Positions 49,966-59,258 of a stretch of 64,000 bases of DNA are shown here, in pieces (the first letter of the stretch is position 1; every line of letters begins with the position of its first letter). This stretch comes from Rhodopseudomonas sp. AAP120 (GTDB lineage: Bacteria; Pseudomonadota; Alphaproteobacteria; Rhizobiales; Xanthobacteraceae), in assembly GCF_001295845.1 (NCBI RefSeq), contig NZ_LJIC01000016.1, forward strand, positions 1-64,000. The letters are read 5' to 3'. A program made the position numbers and the translations under genes. The notes beneath the pieces were generated by a model that saw only the letters and a list, made by a program, of their open reading frames with translations, did no database searches and was not told the origin of the DNA.

Positions 49966-50859
49966 ATGAACATCTTCGACCCCAAAGGGCCGGTGGCGTA
50001 CGGAAATTCGACCATCCTGCTCGACTCCGTGGTCATCATGCTGGCGATCGTGGTGCCGACAATTGTTGCCATCCTGGTGTTCGCGTTCTGGTTTCGGCAC
50101 ACCAACACGCGCGCGAAGTATCGTCCTGACTTCGCCTATTCGGGCAGGATTGAACTGGTCGTGTGGTCGATCCCGCTATTGACCATCATGCTGCTCGGCG
50201 GCGTCACCTGGATCGGCGCGCATCAGCTCGATCCCGCCGCACCGGTCGAAGGCACCGGCAGCCCGATCCGCATTCAGGTCGTTTCGCTGGATTGGAAGTG
50301 GCTGTTCATCTATCCGGACCAGCGCATCGCCACCATCAATTCGATCACCGTTCCGCTCGGCGCGCCGCTGCAATTCGAGCTGACCTCCGCCAGCGTGATG
50401 AACGCGTTCTTCATCCCGCAGCTCGGCAGCATGATCTACACCATGAACGGCATGGTGACACGGCTGAACCTGCGCGCCGACAGCGAAGGCACGCTGCAAG
50501 GCTTGTCGTCGCATTTCAGTGGCGACGGCTTTCCCGACATGATGTTCGACATCCACGTCGTCTCGCCACTGGCCTTTCCCGAATGGGTCGAGGCGACCAG
50601 CAAAAGCGATCGCATGCTGGATAGCGACAGCTACAAAGCGCTGTTCAAGCAAACCACGGAAAGCGGCAGGCCGACCTATCGGCTCGGCGACCCGCTGCTG
50701 TTCGACGCGATCAGCACACAGAAGATCCCGCCGCAACCGGGCCCGGTGCCCTCCAAGGAAGCTGCGCCTCCCTATCTGCAAGCCAACTTCGGAGCCAATG
50801 CAATATGCTCGGCAAGCTCGACTGGTCGGCCATACCAATTGATCAACCTATCCCGTTGA
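49966..50859 (+). CDS. cyoA: Cytochrome bo3-type ubiquinol oxidase subunit II
   Basis: A 297-residue subunit II. Two membrane helices (SVVIMLAIVVPTIVAILVFAFW; IELVVWSIPLLTIMLLGGVTW) precede a cupredoxin-fold domain. The Cu-A cysteines of cytochrome c oxidases are missing (region FFIPQLGSMIYTMNGM), which marks a quinol oxidase. The first Met aligns with the start of the mature E. coli protein (DPKGPV against DPKG), so the usual lipoprotein signal and lipidated Cys are absent, and no good ribosome site is seen. The frame overlaps cyoB by 55 bp. First gene of cyoABCD. Confidence 0.9.
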   Translation: MNIFDPKGPVAYGNSTILLDSVVIMLAIVVPTIVAILVFAFWFRHTNTRAKYRPDFAYSGRIELVVWSIPLLTIMLLGGVTWIGAHQLDPAAPVEGTGSPIRIQVVSLDWKWLFIYPDQRIATINSITVPLGAPLQFELTSASVMNAFFIPQLGSMIYTMNGMVTRLNLRADSEGTLQGLSSHFSGDGFPDMMFDIHVVSPLAFPEWVEATSKSDRMLDSDSYKALFKQTTESGRPTYRLGDPLLFDAISTQKIPPQPGPVPSKEAAPPYLQANFGANAICSASSTGRPYQLINLSR

Positions 50860-52808
50860 TCGCTGCGGCGGTCGTGCTGGTGGTGATGCTCGGCGTGCTG
50901 GCTTGGGCCGGGATCAAGGGCTACTTCCCCTACCTCTGGCACGAATGGATCACCAGCGTCGATCACAAGCGGATCGGCGTGATGTACGTGCTGCTCGCCA
51001 TGGTGATGTTGCTGCGCGGCGGCGCCGACGCGATCATGATGCGGACCCAGCAGGCGATCGCGTTCCAGTCCCAGGGTTATCTGCCGCCGGAGCACTACAA
51101 CCAGATCTTCTCCGCGCACGGCACCATCATGATCTTCTTCGTCGGCATGCCGTTCATCATTGGTCTGATGAACTTCGTCGTGCCGCTGCAACTCGGCGTC
51201 CGCGACGTCGCTTTTCCGACGCTGAATTCAGTCGGCTTCTGGCTGACCGCGAGCGGCGCCCTGCTCGTCAACCTGTCGCTGGTGGTCGGCGAATTCGCCC
51301 GCACCGGCTGGCTGCCGTTCCCGCCGCTGTCGGAGCTGAGCTACTCACCCGGCGTCGGCGTCGACTATTATCTATGGGCGATCCAGATCTCCGGCATCGG
51401 CACGCTGGTGGCCGGCGTCAATCTCGTCACCACCGTGCTCAAACTGCGTACCAAGGGCATGACCTATCTGCGCATGCCGATGTTCTGCTGGACCACGCTC
51501 GCGTCGTGCCTCCTGATCGTCGCCGCGTTCCCGATCCTCACCGCAACGCTGACGATGCTGCTGCTCGACCGCTACCTCGGCTTTCACTTCTTCACCAACG
51601 AGGCCGGCGGCAACATGATGATGTTCATGAACCTGATATGGGCCTGGGGCCACCCCGAGGTCTACATTCTGGTGCTGCCGGCGTTTGGCGTGTTCTCGGA
51701 AGTCGTCTCGACCTTCTCCAGCAAGCCGCTGTTCGGCTATCGCTCGATGGTGCTGGCGACGATGGCGATCTGCCTGATCTCGTTCATGGTGTGGCTGCAT
51801 CACTTCTTCACCATGGGGGCCGGCGCGACCGTCAACGCCGTGTTCGGCATCGCCAGCATGATCATCGCCGTGCCGACCGGGGTGAAGATCTACAATTGGC
51901 TGTTCACGATGTATGGCGGCCGGGTGCGGTTCGAGACGCCGATGCTGTGGGCGGTCGGCTTCATGATCACCTTCATCCTCGGCGGCCTCACCGGCGTGCT
52001 GCTGGCAGTGCCGCCGGCAGATTTCATGCTGCACAACAGCCTGTTCCTGGTCGCGCACTTCCACAACGTGATCATCGGCGGCGTGCTGTTCGGCGCATTT
52101 GCCGGCTACACCTACTGGTTTCCCAAAGCGTTCGGCTTTCGCCTGCACGAGGGCCTCGGCAAGGCAGCGTTCTGGTTCACCCTCGCCGGCTTTTACATCA
52201 CCTTCGTGCCGCTCTACATCGCCGGCCTGATGGGCATGACGCGGCGCATGCAGCACTACGATGTCCCGGAATGGCGGCCATGGATGATTGCGGCCGGCAT
52301 CGGCACCGCAATCATCGCGATCGGCGTCATGCTGCAACTCGTCCAATTCGTCGTCAGCATCCGGCGCCGCGAAGAGCTGCGCGACCACACCGGCGATCCC
52401 TGGGACGGCCGCTCGCTGGAATGGGCGACGGCATCGCCGCCGCCGGTGTTCAACTTTGCCGTCTATCCCGATGTCACCGGCGAGGACGCCTACTGGACGG
52501 CGAAGTCGACTGCGCGCGAACACGGCGAGGAGCAGCCCAAGCGGAACTACCGGGACATCGAGATACCGCGCAACTCGCCGACCGGCTTCGTCTGCGCGTT
52601 CTTCGCCACGCTCACCGGCTTCGCGCTGATCTGGCACATCTGGTGGTTGGTCATTCTCGGACTCATTGGCGCGTTCGCCACCTTCGTGGTGTTCGCCTGG
52701 CGCGACCGCGAGGAGTACGTGATTGCGGCCGACGACGTGGCGCGCATCGATGCTCAGAATCTTGAGGAGCGCCGCCGAGCTTTGAAACCGGCCGGGAGCC
52801 CTGCATGA
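50805..52808 (+). CDS. cyoB: Cytochrome bo3-type ubiquinol oxidase subunit I
   Basis: A 667-residue haem-copper oxidase subunit, the usual length for CyoB. Key ligands are visible: the low-spin haem His in SAHGTIMIFF, the Cu-B His with the cross-linked Tyr in WAWGHPEVYILVLP, the His pair in WLHHFFTMG, and the two haem ligands in AHFHNVIIGG. The family A proton-channel glutamate is in the GHPEVY motif. It reduces O2 to water with ubiquinol electrons while pumping protons. The ATG overlaps the cyoA end by 55 bp; the stop overlaps the cyoC start (ATGA). Confidence 0.96.
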   Translation: MLGKLDWSAIPIDQPIPLIAAAVVLVVMLGVLAWAGIKGYFPYLWHEWITSVDHKRIGVMYVLLAMVMLLRGGADAIMMRTQQAIAFQSQGYLPPEHYNQIFSAHGTIMIFFVGMPFIIGLMNFVVPLQLGVRDVAFPTLNSVGFWLTASGALLVNLSLVVGEFARTGWLPFPPLSELSYSPGVGVDYYLWAIQISGIGTLVAGVNLVTTVLKLRTKGMTYLRMPMFCWTTLASCLLIVAAFPILTATLTMLLLDRYLGFHFFTNEAGGNMMMFMNLIWAWGHPEVYILVLPAFGVFSEVVSTFSSKPLFGYRSMVLATMAICLISFMVWLHHFFTMGAGATVNAVFGIASMIIAVPTGVKIYNWLFTMYGGRVRFETPMLWAVGFMITFILGGLTGVLLAVPPADFMLHNSLFLVAHFHNVIIGGVLFGAFAGYTYWFPKAFGFRLHEGLGKAAFWFTLAGFYITFVPLYIAGLMGMTRRMQHYDVPEWRPWMIAAGIGTAIIAIGVMLQLVQFVVSIRRREELRDHTGDPWDGRSLEWATASPPPVFNFAVYPDVTGEDAYWTAKSTAREHGEEQPKRNYRDIEIPRNSPTGFVCAFFATLTGFALIWHIWWLVILGLIGAFATFVVFAWRDREEYVIAADDVARIDAQNLEERRRALKPAGSPA

Positions 52809-53452
52809 CCGACGCAGCCCTCTCGCACGGACATTCGGACCCGCACCATCTGCGCGGCCTGCAGGCCGCCTCGGACCAGACCGGCCCGGCACCCAAGCGG
52901 ATCGTCACCGGCTACGGCTTCTGGATCTTCCTGCTGTCCGACATCGTGATGTTCGCGTGCTTCTTCGCGGCCTACGCGGTGTTGGCCGGCGCGACCAGCG
53001 GCGGCCCGACCGGCGCGCAGCTGTTCGACTGGCGCAACGTTGCGATCGAAACCGTGCTGCTGCTGTTCTCCAGCTTCACCTGCGGGCTCGCCAGCATCGC
53101 CGCCACGGTCGGCAGCCGGCGCTGGTTTCAATTGGCGATGCTTGCGACGGCGGTCCTCGGTGCCTGCTTCCTCGGTCTGGAATTCCGAGAGTTCGCCGAC
53201 ATGATCGCACGCGACGCCGGTCCAACCCGCAGCGCATTCCTGTCGGCGTTCTTCACGCTGGTCGGGTGCCACGGCGTGCACGTTACGATTGGGCTGCTGT
53301 GGCTGCTGACGATGATGGCGCAGGTCTTCGCCAAGGGCTTCCGCGCCGACATCTGTCGTCGGCTGCTGTGCTTCTCGCTGTTCTGGCACGCGCTCGACAT
53401 CATCTGGGTGGCCATCTTCTCGATGGTGTATCTGCTCGGGAGCCGTGCATGA
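52805..53452 (+). CDS. cyoC: Cytochrome bo3-type ubiquinol oxidase subunit III
   Basis: A 215-residue subunit III with five membrane helices, as in E. coli CyoC. The stretch KRIVTGYGFWIFLLSDIVMFACFFAAYAVL and the later HGVHVTIGLLWLLTMM and FWHALDIIWVAIFSMVYLLG are typical. It starts and ends in ATGA overlaps with cyoB and cyoD. It supports assembly and stability of the oxidase. Confidence 0.95.
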   Translation: MTDAALSHGHSDPHHLRGLQAASDQTGPAPKRIVTGYGFWIFLLSDIVMFACFFAAYAVLAGATSGGPTGAQLFDWRNVAIETVLLLFSSFTCGLASIAATVGSRRWFQLAMLATAVLGACFLGLEFREFADMIARDAGPTRSAFLSAFFTLVGCHGVHVTIGLLWLLTMMAQVFAKGFRADICRRLLCFSLFWHALDIIWVAIFSMVYLLGSRA

Positions 53453-53844
53453 ACGAGCCGCAACTCCACGACATCCGCCACAACGCCGATGTCGCGCCGG
53501 GCGACGAGGACGAGGTCCGCATCGCGCCGCGGCTGTGGGGCTATGTGGCCGGCCTCGGCCTGTCGCTGCTGCTGACCGCGACATCGTTCTTCATCGCCGG
53601 CACAGATCTGGTCTGGCAGCCCAGCATTCCGGTGGCGCTCGGCGTGCTGGCGATCGCCCAGATGGGAGTGCAGCTGGTGTTCTTTCTCCACCTCACCACC
53701 GGCCCGGACAATACTAACAACGTGCTGGCGCTGGCCTTCGGCACTCTGATCGTGGTGCTGGTCGTCGGCGGCTCGATCTGGATCATGGGGCACCTTAATG
53801 CCAACATGATGCCGACGGAGCACTTGTTGCGGATGATGAGGTGA
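53449..53844 (+). CDS. cyoD: Cytochrome bo3-type ubiquinol oxidase subunit IV
   Basis: A 131-residue subunit IV with three membrane helices: LWGYVAGLGLSLLLTATSFF, PVALGVLAIAQMGVQLVFFLHL and ALAFGTLIVVLVVGGSIWIM. The ATG at 53449 overlaps the cyoC stop; the frame extends much further upstream only as a shadow. No cyoE (haem O synthase) gene follows; the next gene is convergent, 12 bp away, so haem O must be made by an enzyme encoded elsewhere. Confidence 0.93.
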   Translation: MNEPQLHDIRHNADVAPGDEDEVRIAPRLWGYVAGLGLSLLLTATSFFIAGTDLVWQPSIPVALGVLAIAQMGVQLVFFLHLTTGPDNTNNVLALAFGTLIVVLVVGGSIWIMGHLNANMMPTEHLLRMMR

Positions 53845-53856
53845 TCGGCCCAGCGC

Positions 53857-55041
53857 TCAGCCTTGCGCCGGGCCGACGCTGTCGGCGACGCGGGCACCTC
53901 TGGTGCCGATCGGCCTCGGGTGCCCAGTCGTGGTGTCGCGCGCCGTCTGGTGCTCCATCTCGGCATCGAGTTCTGCTCCGAGCAGGATAACGATGGCGGA
54001 GATCCACAACCATGTCATGAAGCCGATCACGGCGCCGAGCGAGCCGTAGGTCTCGTTGAAATTGCCGAAATTGGCCGCGTAGAACGAGAACAAGCCAGAC
54101 GCCAGCAGCCAGGCCACGGCCGCGATGCCGCTGCCCCATGAGATCCAGCGCCAGCGCGGCGCTTCCCGGCTCGGCCCGTAGCGATAAACCACGGCGAGCG
54201 CTAACGCGAGCACGAGCAGCATCAATGGCCAACGCCCGATCCGCAGCAGCAGATCGCCGAAACTGGACAGTCCAACCCATTCGAGCACAACCGGAACGAT
54301 CACGATCGATGTCAGCGCCGCCACGGCCAGCACGATGCCGCCGAGCGTAAAGCCGAGCGAGATCGCGTTCAGCTTGATGAAACTGCGCTTCTCCTCTTCG
54401 CGGTAGACGATGTTGAGGGTGTCGAACAACGACTTCACCGCCGCATTCGCGCTCCACAGCGAGATCACCAGGCCGATGACGAAGGTGAAACCAAGCGTCT
54501 CGGCGCCTTTCGAGGCGACCCGCGTGAGCTGATCGCGGGCAACGTCGATCGCTCCGCCCGGCAAGAACCCGCTGAACTGATCGAGATGCTTGGTGATGCT
54601 CGATGCATCGGAGAACACGCCGTAGATTGCCACCAGCGCCGCCAGCGCAGGGAAGATCGCCAGCAGGCTGTAGTACGTCATGCCGGCTGCCAGCGACATG
54701 ATGCGGTGGGCCGAGAAATTCTGAACGACCCGCAGCAGGATGTCCTTCCAGCCGCGCGCCGGGATTTCGGAAGGTGCCGAGGCCGTCCGGCCACGATCGC
54801 CGTGCTCCGGTGCGGCAGTCTGGGGATCGTCGGCAGGCGACTCGAACTGATCGTTCTGCCCTTCGCGCCCGATCTGTCGATCAGCAGTCGGCAGCAGCCG
54901 AGAACGTCCCCGTGTCTCGGCAGAAGGCGGCAGCAGCCGATTGGCTGCCACGGAGAATGCGATCACCAGCGCAACGCGACCGAGACTCATCCCTTCCAGC
55001 CGCGAGCCGCGCGCGGAACTGGTGACTTGGTAGTCGGACAT
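53857..55041 (-). CDS. YihY/BrkB-family inner-membrane protein
   Basis: A 394-residue membrane protein. A long hydrophilic N-terminal region (about 95 residues, with one weak hydrophobic patch RVALVIAFSVAANRL) precedes six membrane helices. The family signature HRIMSLAAGMTYYSLLAIFPALAALVAIYG and later LWSANAAVKSLFDTLNIVYREEEKRSF and TYGSLGAVIGFMTWLWISAIVILLGAELDAEME are clear. Despite the old name (ribonuclease BN), the family has no proven enzymatic role in bacteria. The gene is convergent with the cyo operon. Confidence 0.88.
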   Translation of the reverse strand: MSDYQVTSSARGSRLEGMSLGRVALVIAFSVAANRLLPPSAETRGRSRLLPTADRQIGREGQNDQFESPADDPQTAAPEHGDRGRTASAPSEIPARGWKDILLRVVQNFSAHRIMSLAAGMTYYSLLAIFPALAALVAIYGVFSDASSITKHLDQFSGFLPGGAIDVARDQLTRVASKGAETLGFTFVIGLVISLWSANAAVKSLFDTLNIVYREEEKRSFIKLNAISLGFTLGGIVLAVAALTSIVIVPVVLEWVGLSSFGDLLLRIGRWPLMLLVLALALAVVYRYGPSREAPRWRWISWGSGIAAVAWLLASGLFSFYAANFGNFNETYGSLGAVIGFMTWLWISAIVILLGAELDAEMEHQTARDTTTGHPRPIGTRGARVADSVGPAQG

Positions 55042-55190
55042 CGCCCCTCATCAGTGAAGCAGGATGACCGGCAACGGCGGACGCGGGTAGATAGTTCCTT
55101 TGGGGCGGCAGCGAGCACCAACACGGTCGGAAATCGTCGGCACTCGAATAAGACACCGAACTTGGTGCGATCGGGGGTGCAGGCCAGTTT

Positions 55191-55730
55191 TTATGCGGCC
55201 TTCAGCTCGTCCTCATAGCGCGCCACCTGATCGCGCAGCGCCTTCTCAAATCCGCCGTGGCTGCACTGGATCTCCGCATTAGCGATCCTCACCGCTTCTG
55301 CGTCGATGGCCACGTCCTTTGCAATCTTCTCGTGCTTGAACAGCCAGCGGGTGATTTCGGACCATTCCCAAAGCGGACTATCCGAGGTGACGCGCGCGAC
55401 TGGGGACGGGAAGTTCTCCCGACGTTGCCCTTTCGCGTACTGCGTCACGGCGGCTCGGCTGAGGCCGGTGCGCGTCGCGATATCGGACAAGGAAACCAGA
55501 GGATCCGGCTCGACGCGGTCGATCGTCGCGCCGGCCGCTTGGACGTTCGCAACGGCGGACGAAATCGCGGCGGAGATGGAGGCCGCATCTCGCGCGAAAT
55601 CGACGATGATGCGTCCCTTCTGAAACGAGATCGTCGCATCGTCGCAGCCCGCGTCGTAAAAACGCTGTTCGAAATCGTCCGCCTCCGGATCAAGGCCGGA
55701 CGCAATGATGCTGAACTCAAATTTTTTCAT
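55191..55730 (-). CDS. HTH DNA-binding protein, candidate antitoxin/regulator
   Basis: A 179-residue protein. Residues 1-80 form a small alpha/beta domain (MKKFEFSIIASGL, FEQRFYDAGCDDATISF, IIVDFARDAASISAAISSAV), and residues 90-115 a helix-turn-helix (SLSDIATRTGLSRAAVTQYAKGQR), followed by WEWSEITRWLF. I recall the same arrangement in small regulators of other bacteria that sit next to a HicA-like gene. The ATG at 55730 overlaps the upstream small gene by 14 bp, which signals translational coupling. A role as antitoxin and autorepressor is inference. Confidence 0.65.
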   Translation of the reverse strand: MKKFEFSIIASGLDPEADDFEQRFYDAGCDDATISFQKGRIIVDFARDAASISAAISSAVANVQAAGATIDRVEPDPLVSLSDIATRTGLSRAAVTQYAKGQRRENFPSPVARVTSDSPLWEWSEITRWLFKHEKIAKDVAIDAEAVRIANAEIQCSHGGFEKALRDQVARYEDELKAA

Positions 55731-55977
55731 TGGTGTCCTCCTTCCCGTGCGGGCAGCGATCGACGGCCCGTGCGATCTGTTTGGCATGGTCCTCGGCATT
55801 GCGTGGCGTGCCGTTGACGCCGATCTGGCATCCATCACGATCGGCGTGTGGACAGAAGAGCCGCCCCCAATGCCCCATGCTCCGCCATCGCCAGCCTTTG
55901 GCCTCTGCCGCCGCGACTGCTGCCTCGACTTCTTTGTTGGGGTGTCGCGGCCTATCCGGCATGCTGACAGCCAACAT
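55717..55977 (-). CDS. HicA-like small protein, candidate toxin
   Basis: An 86-residue protein with a HicA-type pattern: HPNKEVEAAVAAAEAKGWRWRS, then MGHWGRLFCPH with the family-typical GH, and VNGTPRNAEDHAKQIARAVDRC. HicA toxins are double-stranded-RNA-binding-fold ribonucleases whose His is catalytic. The start may be the ATG at 55977 or at 55962; neither has a strong ribosome site. It is the first gene of a two-gene unit with the overlapping HTH gene. Toxicity is not shown by sequence alone. Confidence 0.6.
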   Translation of the reverse strand: MLAVSMPDRPRHPNKEVEAAVAAAEAKGWRWRSMGHWGRLFCPHADRDGCQIGVNGTPRNAEDHAKQIARAVDRCPHGKEDTNEKI

Positions 55978-55985
55978 TTAGCGCG

Positions 55986-56001
55986 CCGTTAACAAATGTC
56001 A
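55986..56001 (-). promoter_or_regulatory. Promoter/operator of the HicA-like pair
   Basis: GTTAAC-AAAT-GTCAAC is an imperfect palindrome that contains, on the minus strand, a consensus -35 hexamer TTGACA (56000-55995). I could not find a good -10 at standard spacing. The location just ahead of the pair fits autorepression by the HTH protein. The rest of 55978-56191 is AT-richer than its surroundings and holds no other gene. Confidence 0.4.
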
Positions 56002-56191
56002 ACACAATTGGTTCTCGGATAGGATGCAATCATCTTCAAATTTGAAGCTGGTAAACAACCACAGGGCACGCAGGCTCGCGCGTCGACTTTCGTCGGACAT
56101 CCGATTGAAATCATATCGAGCCGCTCGCCGGTTCGCAGGGCTGCTAGTTCGGCTGATGGCGAGTGCAATTCCGACGACAAGGCAGTCGGCG

Positions 56192-56686
56192 TCACGCCTT
56201 GGGATTGGTCTCCGCCAAAATCCCTTCCAACCGCGCCTGCTCTTCGGCATTGAGCGGCACCGGGGTGTCAGCCACGGCTTCGGCTGCTCGGCTACGCCGC
56301 CGGATGTGCAGCCACAGTCCGAGCCCGCCGCCGATCAGCACCAGCGGCGGGATCAGCCACAGGATCAGCGTGTGCGCTTCGAACCGCGGCTTCAGCAGCA
56401 CGAACTCGCCGTAGCGCGCCACCAGATAGTCGAGCACCTGCTTGTTGCTGTCGCCGGCCGCGATCCGCTCGCGCACCAAGAGGCGCAGATCCTTGGCGAG
56501 CGTGGCGTCGGAATCGTCGATCGACTGGTTCTGGCAGACCATGCAGCGCAGCTCGCGCGACAGCTCGCGGGCGCGCGCTTCCTTGGCTGGATCGGTCATC
56601 ACCTCGTCCGGCTGCACCGCGTAAGCGATCGGTGCCGAGACAGCAACAGCAAGGACGATCCCGAGTGCGGCGATTAGCTTGCGCAT
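56192..56686 (-). CDS. ccmH: Cytochrome c maturation protein CcmH (CycL)
   Basis: A 164-residue thiol-disulphide protein. An N-terminal signal or anchor (LIAALGIVLAVAVSAPIAYA) is followed by the active motif LRCMVCQNQS (C48 and C51) and a C-terminal membrane helix (LILWLIPPLVLIGGGLGLWL). It reduces the haem-binding CxxCH cysteines of apocytochromes c in the periplasm. The ATG at 56686 lies 4 bp after the ccmF stop. It is the last gene of ccmIEFH (cycHJKL order). Confidence 0.95.
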   Translation of the reverse strand: MRKLIAALGIVLAVAVSAPIAYAVQPDEVMTDPAKEARARELSRELRCMVCQNQSIDDSDATLAKDLRLLVRERIAAGDSNKQVLDYLVARYGEFVLLKPRFEAHTLILWLIPPLVLIGGGLGLWLHIRRRSRAAEAVADTPVPLNAEEQARLEGILAETNPKA

Positions 56687-56690
56687 CGCC

Positions 56691-58673
56691 CTACTCCGCC
56701 GGCTGCAGCGCGCGCTGCGGCTTGGCTGGCTTCGGGGCGCCGACGCGCAGGCGGCGATCGGACAGCGACAGCAAACCGCCAAACGCCATCAGCAGCGGGC
56801 CGTACCAGATCAGCAGCACCAACGGCTTGTGATAGATCCGCACCGTCACGGCGCCTTCGGTGTTGATATCGCCGAGCGAGACGTAGAGCTGGCTGAAGCC
56901 GCGGCTCATCAGCGCCGCTTCGGTGGTCGAGGTGCCGCGGGTCGAGAAGCTGCGCTTCGACGGCGTCATGGTGCCGATCGGCTTGCCGGCCTCGCTCACC
57001 GAGAACACCGTCTGCAACTCGCGATAATTCGGGCCCTGGCGCTGCACGGCGCCTTCGAACTTGAGTTCGTAACCGGCGAGCCGCGCGGCATCGCCTTCCT
57101 TCATCGCGGCGATGTGCTCGCTGTTCCAGGTGGTCTCGCAGACGATGCCGATCAGCGCGACGCCGAGGCCGGCATGGGCGAACATCGTGCCCCAGGCCGA
57201 GCGCGGCAGGCCGGTGGCGCGGCGCCAGGCGATCGACACCGGATTCCGCAGCAGGCCAATGCGCTCGATGATATCGACCAGCGCGCCGATGATCACGAAC
57301 ACCGCAAGCCCGATCGCCAGCGGCGCCAGCACCGCGCCGCCCGTGGTCCAGGCGAATACGAAGGCGATCGCCATCAGTGCGACGACGCCGGCGGCGATCA
57401 GCCGCTGCGCCGCGCCGAGCAGATCGCCGCGCTTCCACGCCAGCAGCGGACCGAACGGCACCGCCAGCATCAGCGGCACCATCAGCGGCCCGAAAGTGAG
57501 ATTGAAGAACGGCGCGCCGACCGAGATCTTGTCGCCGGTCACGACTTCCAGCGCCAGCGGATACAACGTGCCGACGAACACCGTGGCGCACGCGGTGGTG
57601 AGAAACAGATTGTTCAGCACCAGCGCGCCTTCGCGCGAGATCGGCGCGAACAGTCCGCCCTGCTTCAGCGACGAGGCACGCCAGGCGAACAGCGACAGGC
57701 TGCCGCCGATGAACACGCACAGGATCATCAGGATGAACACGCCGCGCGACGGGTCAGTGGCGAAGGCGTGTACCGAGGTCAGCACGCCCGAGCGCACCAG
57801 GAAGGTGCCGAGCAGCGACAGCGAGAAGGTCAGGATCGATAAGAGGATGGTCCAGACCTTCAGCGCGTTGCGCTTCTCCATCACCAGCGCGGAGTGCAGC
57901 AGCGCCGTGCCTGCGAGCCACGGCATCAGCGAGGCGTTCTCGACCGGGTCCCAGAACCACCAGCCGCCCCAGCCGAGTTCGTAGTAGGCCCAATACGAGC
58001 CCATCGCGATGCCGAGCGTGAGGAAGATCCACGCCATCAGCGTCCACGGCCGCACCCAGCGCGCCCAGGCGGCGTCGAGCCGGCCTTCGATCAGCGCAGC
58101 GGCGGCGAAGGAGAACGAGATCGAGAACCCGACATAGCCGAGGTAGAGCAGCGGCGGATGCACAGCGAGGCCGATGTCCTGCAGCACCGGATTGAGATCG
58201 CGGCCCTCGATCGGCGGATTGGGAATCCGCAGGAACGGGTTCGAGGTGATAAGGATGAACAGATAGAACGCGCTGGCGATCCACGCCTGCACGGCGAGGA
58301 CATGCGCGCGCAGCGACAGCGGCAGATTGTTGCCGAACAGCGCGACCAGGCCGCCGAACAGCGCCAGGATGGCCACCCACAGCAGCATCGAGCCTTCGTG
58401 GTTTCCCCACACGCCGGTGATCTTGTAGAGCAGCGGCTTCGCCGAATGCGAGTTTTCGTAGACGTTCACCACCGAGAAGTCGGAGGTGACGTTGAGCCAC
58501 ACCAGCGCGGCGAAGGAGAGCCCGACGAAGGCGAACTGCGCCAGCGCGCTCGAGCGCGCCACGTTCATCAGGCCGCCGTCGTTGAGCCTTGCGCCGAGGA
58601 TCGGCACGGTCGACTGGATCAGCGCCAGCGCGAGCGCCAGCACCAGCGCGTAGTGTCCGGCCTCGGCGATCAT
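56691..58673 (-). CDS. ccmF: Cytochrome c haem lyase subunit CcmF (CycK)
   Basis: A 660-residue polytopic protein that attaches haem to apocytochrome c. The ATG at 58673 begins [18 protein letters not shown] and overlaps the ccmE stop (ATGA). The WWD motif region is visible ([22 protein letters not shown]), with conserved histidines in the flanking helices ([20 protein letters not shown]). Its frame extends upstream to 59201 as a shadow of ccmE only. About 15 membrane helices are expected. Confidence 0.96.
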   Translation of the reverse strand: MIAEAGHYALVLALALALIQSTVPILGARLNDGGLMNVARSSALAQFAFVGLSFAALVWLNVTSDFSVVNVYENSHSAKPLLYKITGVWGNHEGSMLLWVAILALFGGLVALFGNNLPLSLRAHVLAVQAWIASAFYLFILITSNPFLRIPNPPIEGRDLNPVLQDIGLAVHPPLLYLGYVGFSISFSFAAAALIEGRLDAAWARWVRPWTLMAWIFLTLGIAMGSYWAYYELGWGGWWFWDPVENASLMPWLAGTALLHSALVMEKRNALKVWTILLSILTFSLSLLGTFLVRSGVLTSVHAFATDPSRGVFILMILCVFIGGSLSLFAWRASSLKQGGLFAPISREGALVLNNLFLTTACATVFVGTLYPLALEVVTGDKISVGAPFFNLTFGPLMVPLMLAVPFGPLLAWKRGDLLGAAQRLIAAGVVALMAIAFVFAWTTGGAVLAPLAIGLAVFVIIGALVDIIERIGLLRNPVSIAWRRATGLPRSAWGTMFAHAGLGVALIGIVCETTWNSEHIAAMKEGDAARLAGYELKFEGAVQRQGPNYRELQTVFSVSEAGKPIGTMTPSKRSFSTRGTSTTEAALMSRGFSQLYVSLGDINTEGAVTVRIYHKPLVLLIWYGPLLMAFGGLLSLSDRRLRVGAPKPAKPQRALQPAE

Positions 58674-59158
58674 TTGCCGGGCTCCGCGGCGCTGGCGGAG
58701 GCGGCACCGGCCGGCTTCTTCTCGTAATCGTCCTTCCAGTGGCCCTGCTTCTTCAGCGCGTCGGCCACTTCCTTCGGCATGTAGGTCTCGTCGTGCTTGG
58801 CCAGCACGGTGTCGGCCTTGAACACGCCGGTGTTGTCGAGCGCGCCTTCGGCGACGACGCCCTGCCCTTCGCGGAACAGGTCGGGCAGGATGCCCTTGAA
58901 CGCCACCGGCACTGCGGCTTCGCCGTCGGCGACCTTGAACGACACCGCGAGGTGATCGCCGCGGTGCAGCGAGCCGGGCTCGACCACGCCGCCGAGGCGG
59001 AAGCGCTTGCCGACGCCGATATGCTGTTCGAACACCATCTTGGGCGTCGAGAAGAACACAATCGAGCCGCGCAGCGCGTTCAGCACCAGCCCCACCGCGA
59101 TCGCGAGCACCACGCCCGCGCCGCCGATCATCGCCAACCGCCGCTGCTTCCGCGTCAT
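58670..59158 (-). CDS. ccmE: Haem chaperone CcmE (CycJ)
   Basis: A 162-residue periplasmic haem carrier with one N-terminal membrane anchor ([20 protein letters not shown]) and an OB-fold. The covalent haem-binding His is H122 in [10 protein letters not shown], with Y126 following, the conserved HxxxY. The tail is flexible and rich in Ala and Lys. It passes haem to CcmF. Its start is 100 bp downstream of ccmI. Confidence 0.96.
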   Translation of the reverse strand: MTRKQRRLAMIGGAGVVLAIAVGLVLNALRGSIVFFSTPKMVFEQHIGVGKRFRLGGVVEPGSLHRGDHLAVSFKVADGEAAVPVAFKGILPDLFREGQGVVAEGALDNTGVFKADTVLAKHDETYMPKEVADALKKQGHWKDDYEKKPAGAASASAAEPGK

Positions 59159-59258
59159 TGCCAGATCCTGTCCCGGCGCCGTAAATCCGCGCTTCGATCA
59201 CGAGCGATGCTTGGCGGACAATTCTGTCGGAAAAACCGCACGCGCACCGCCTCCATCC

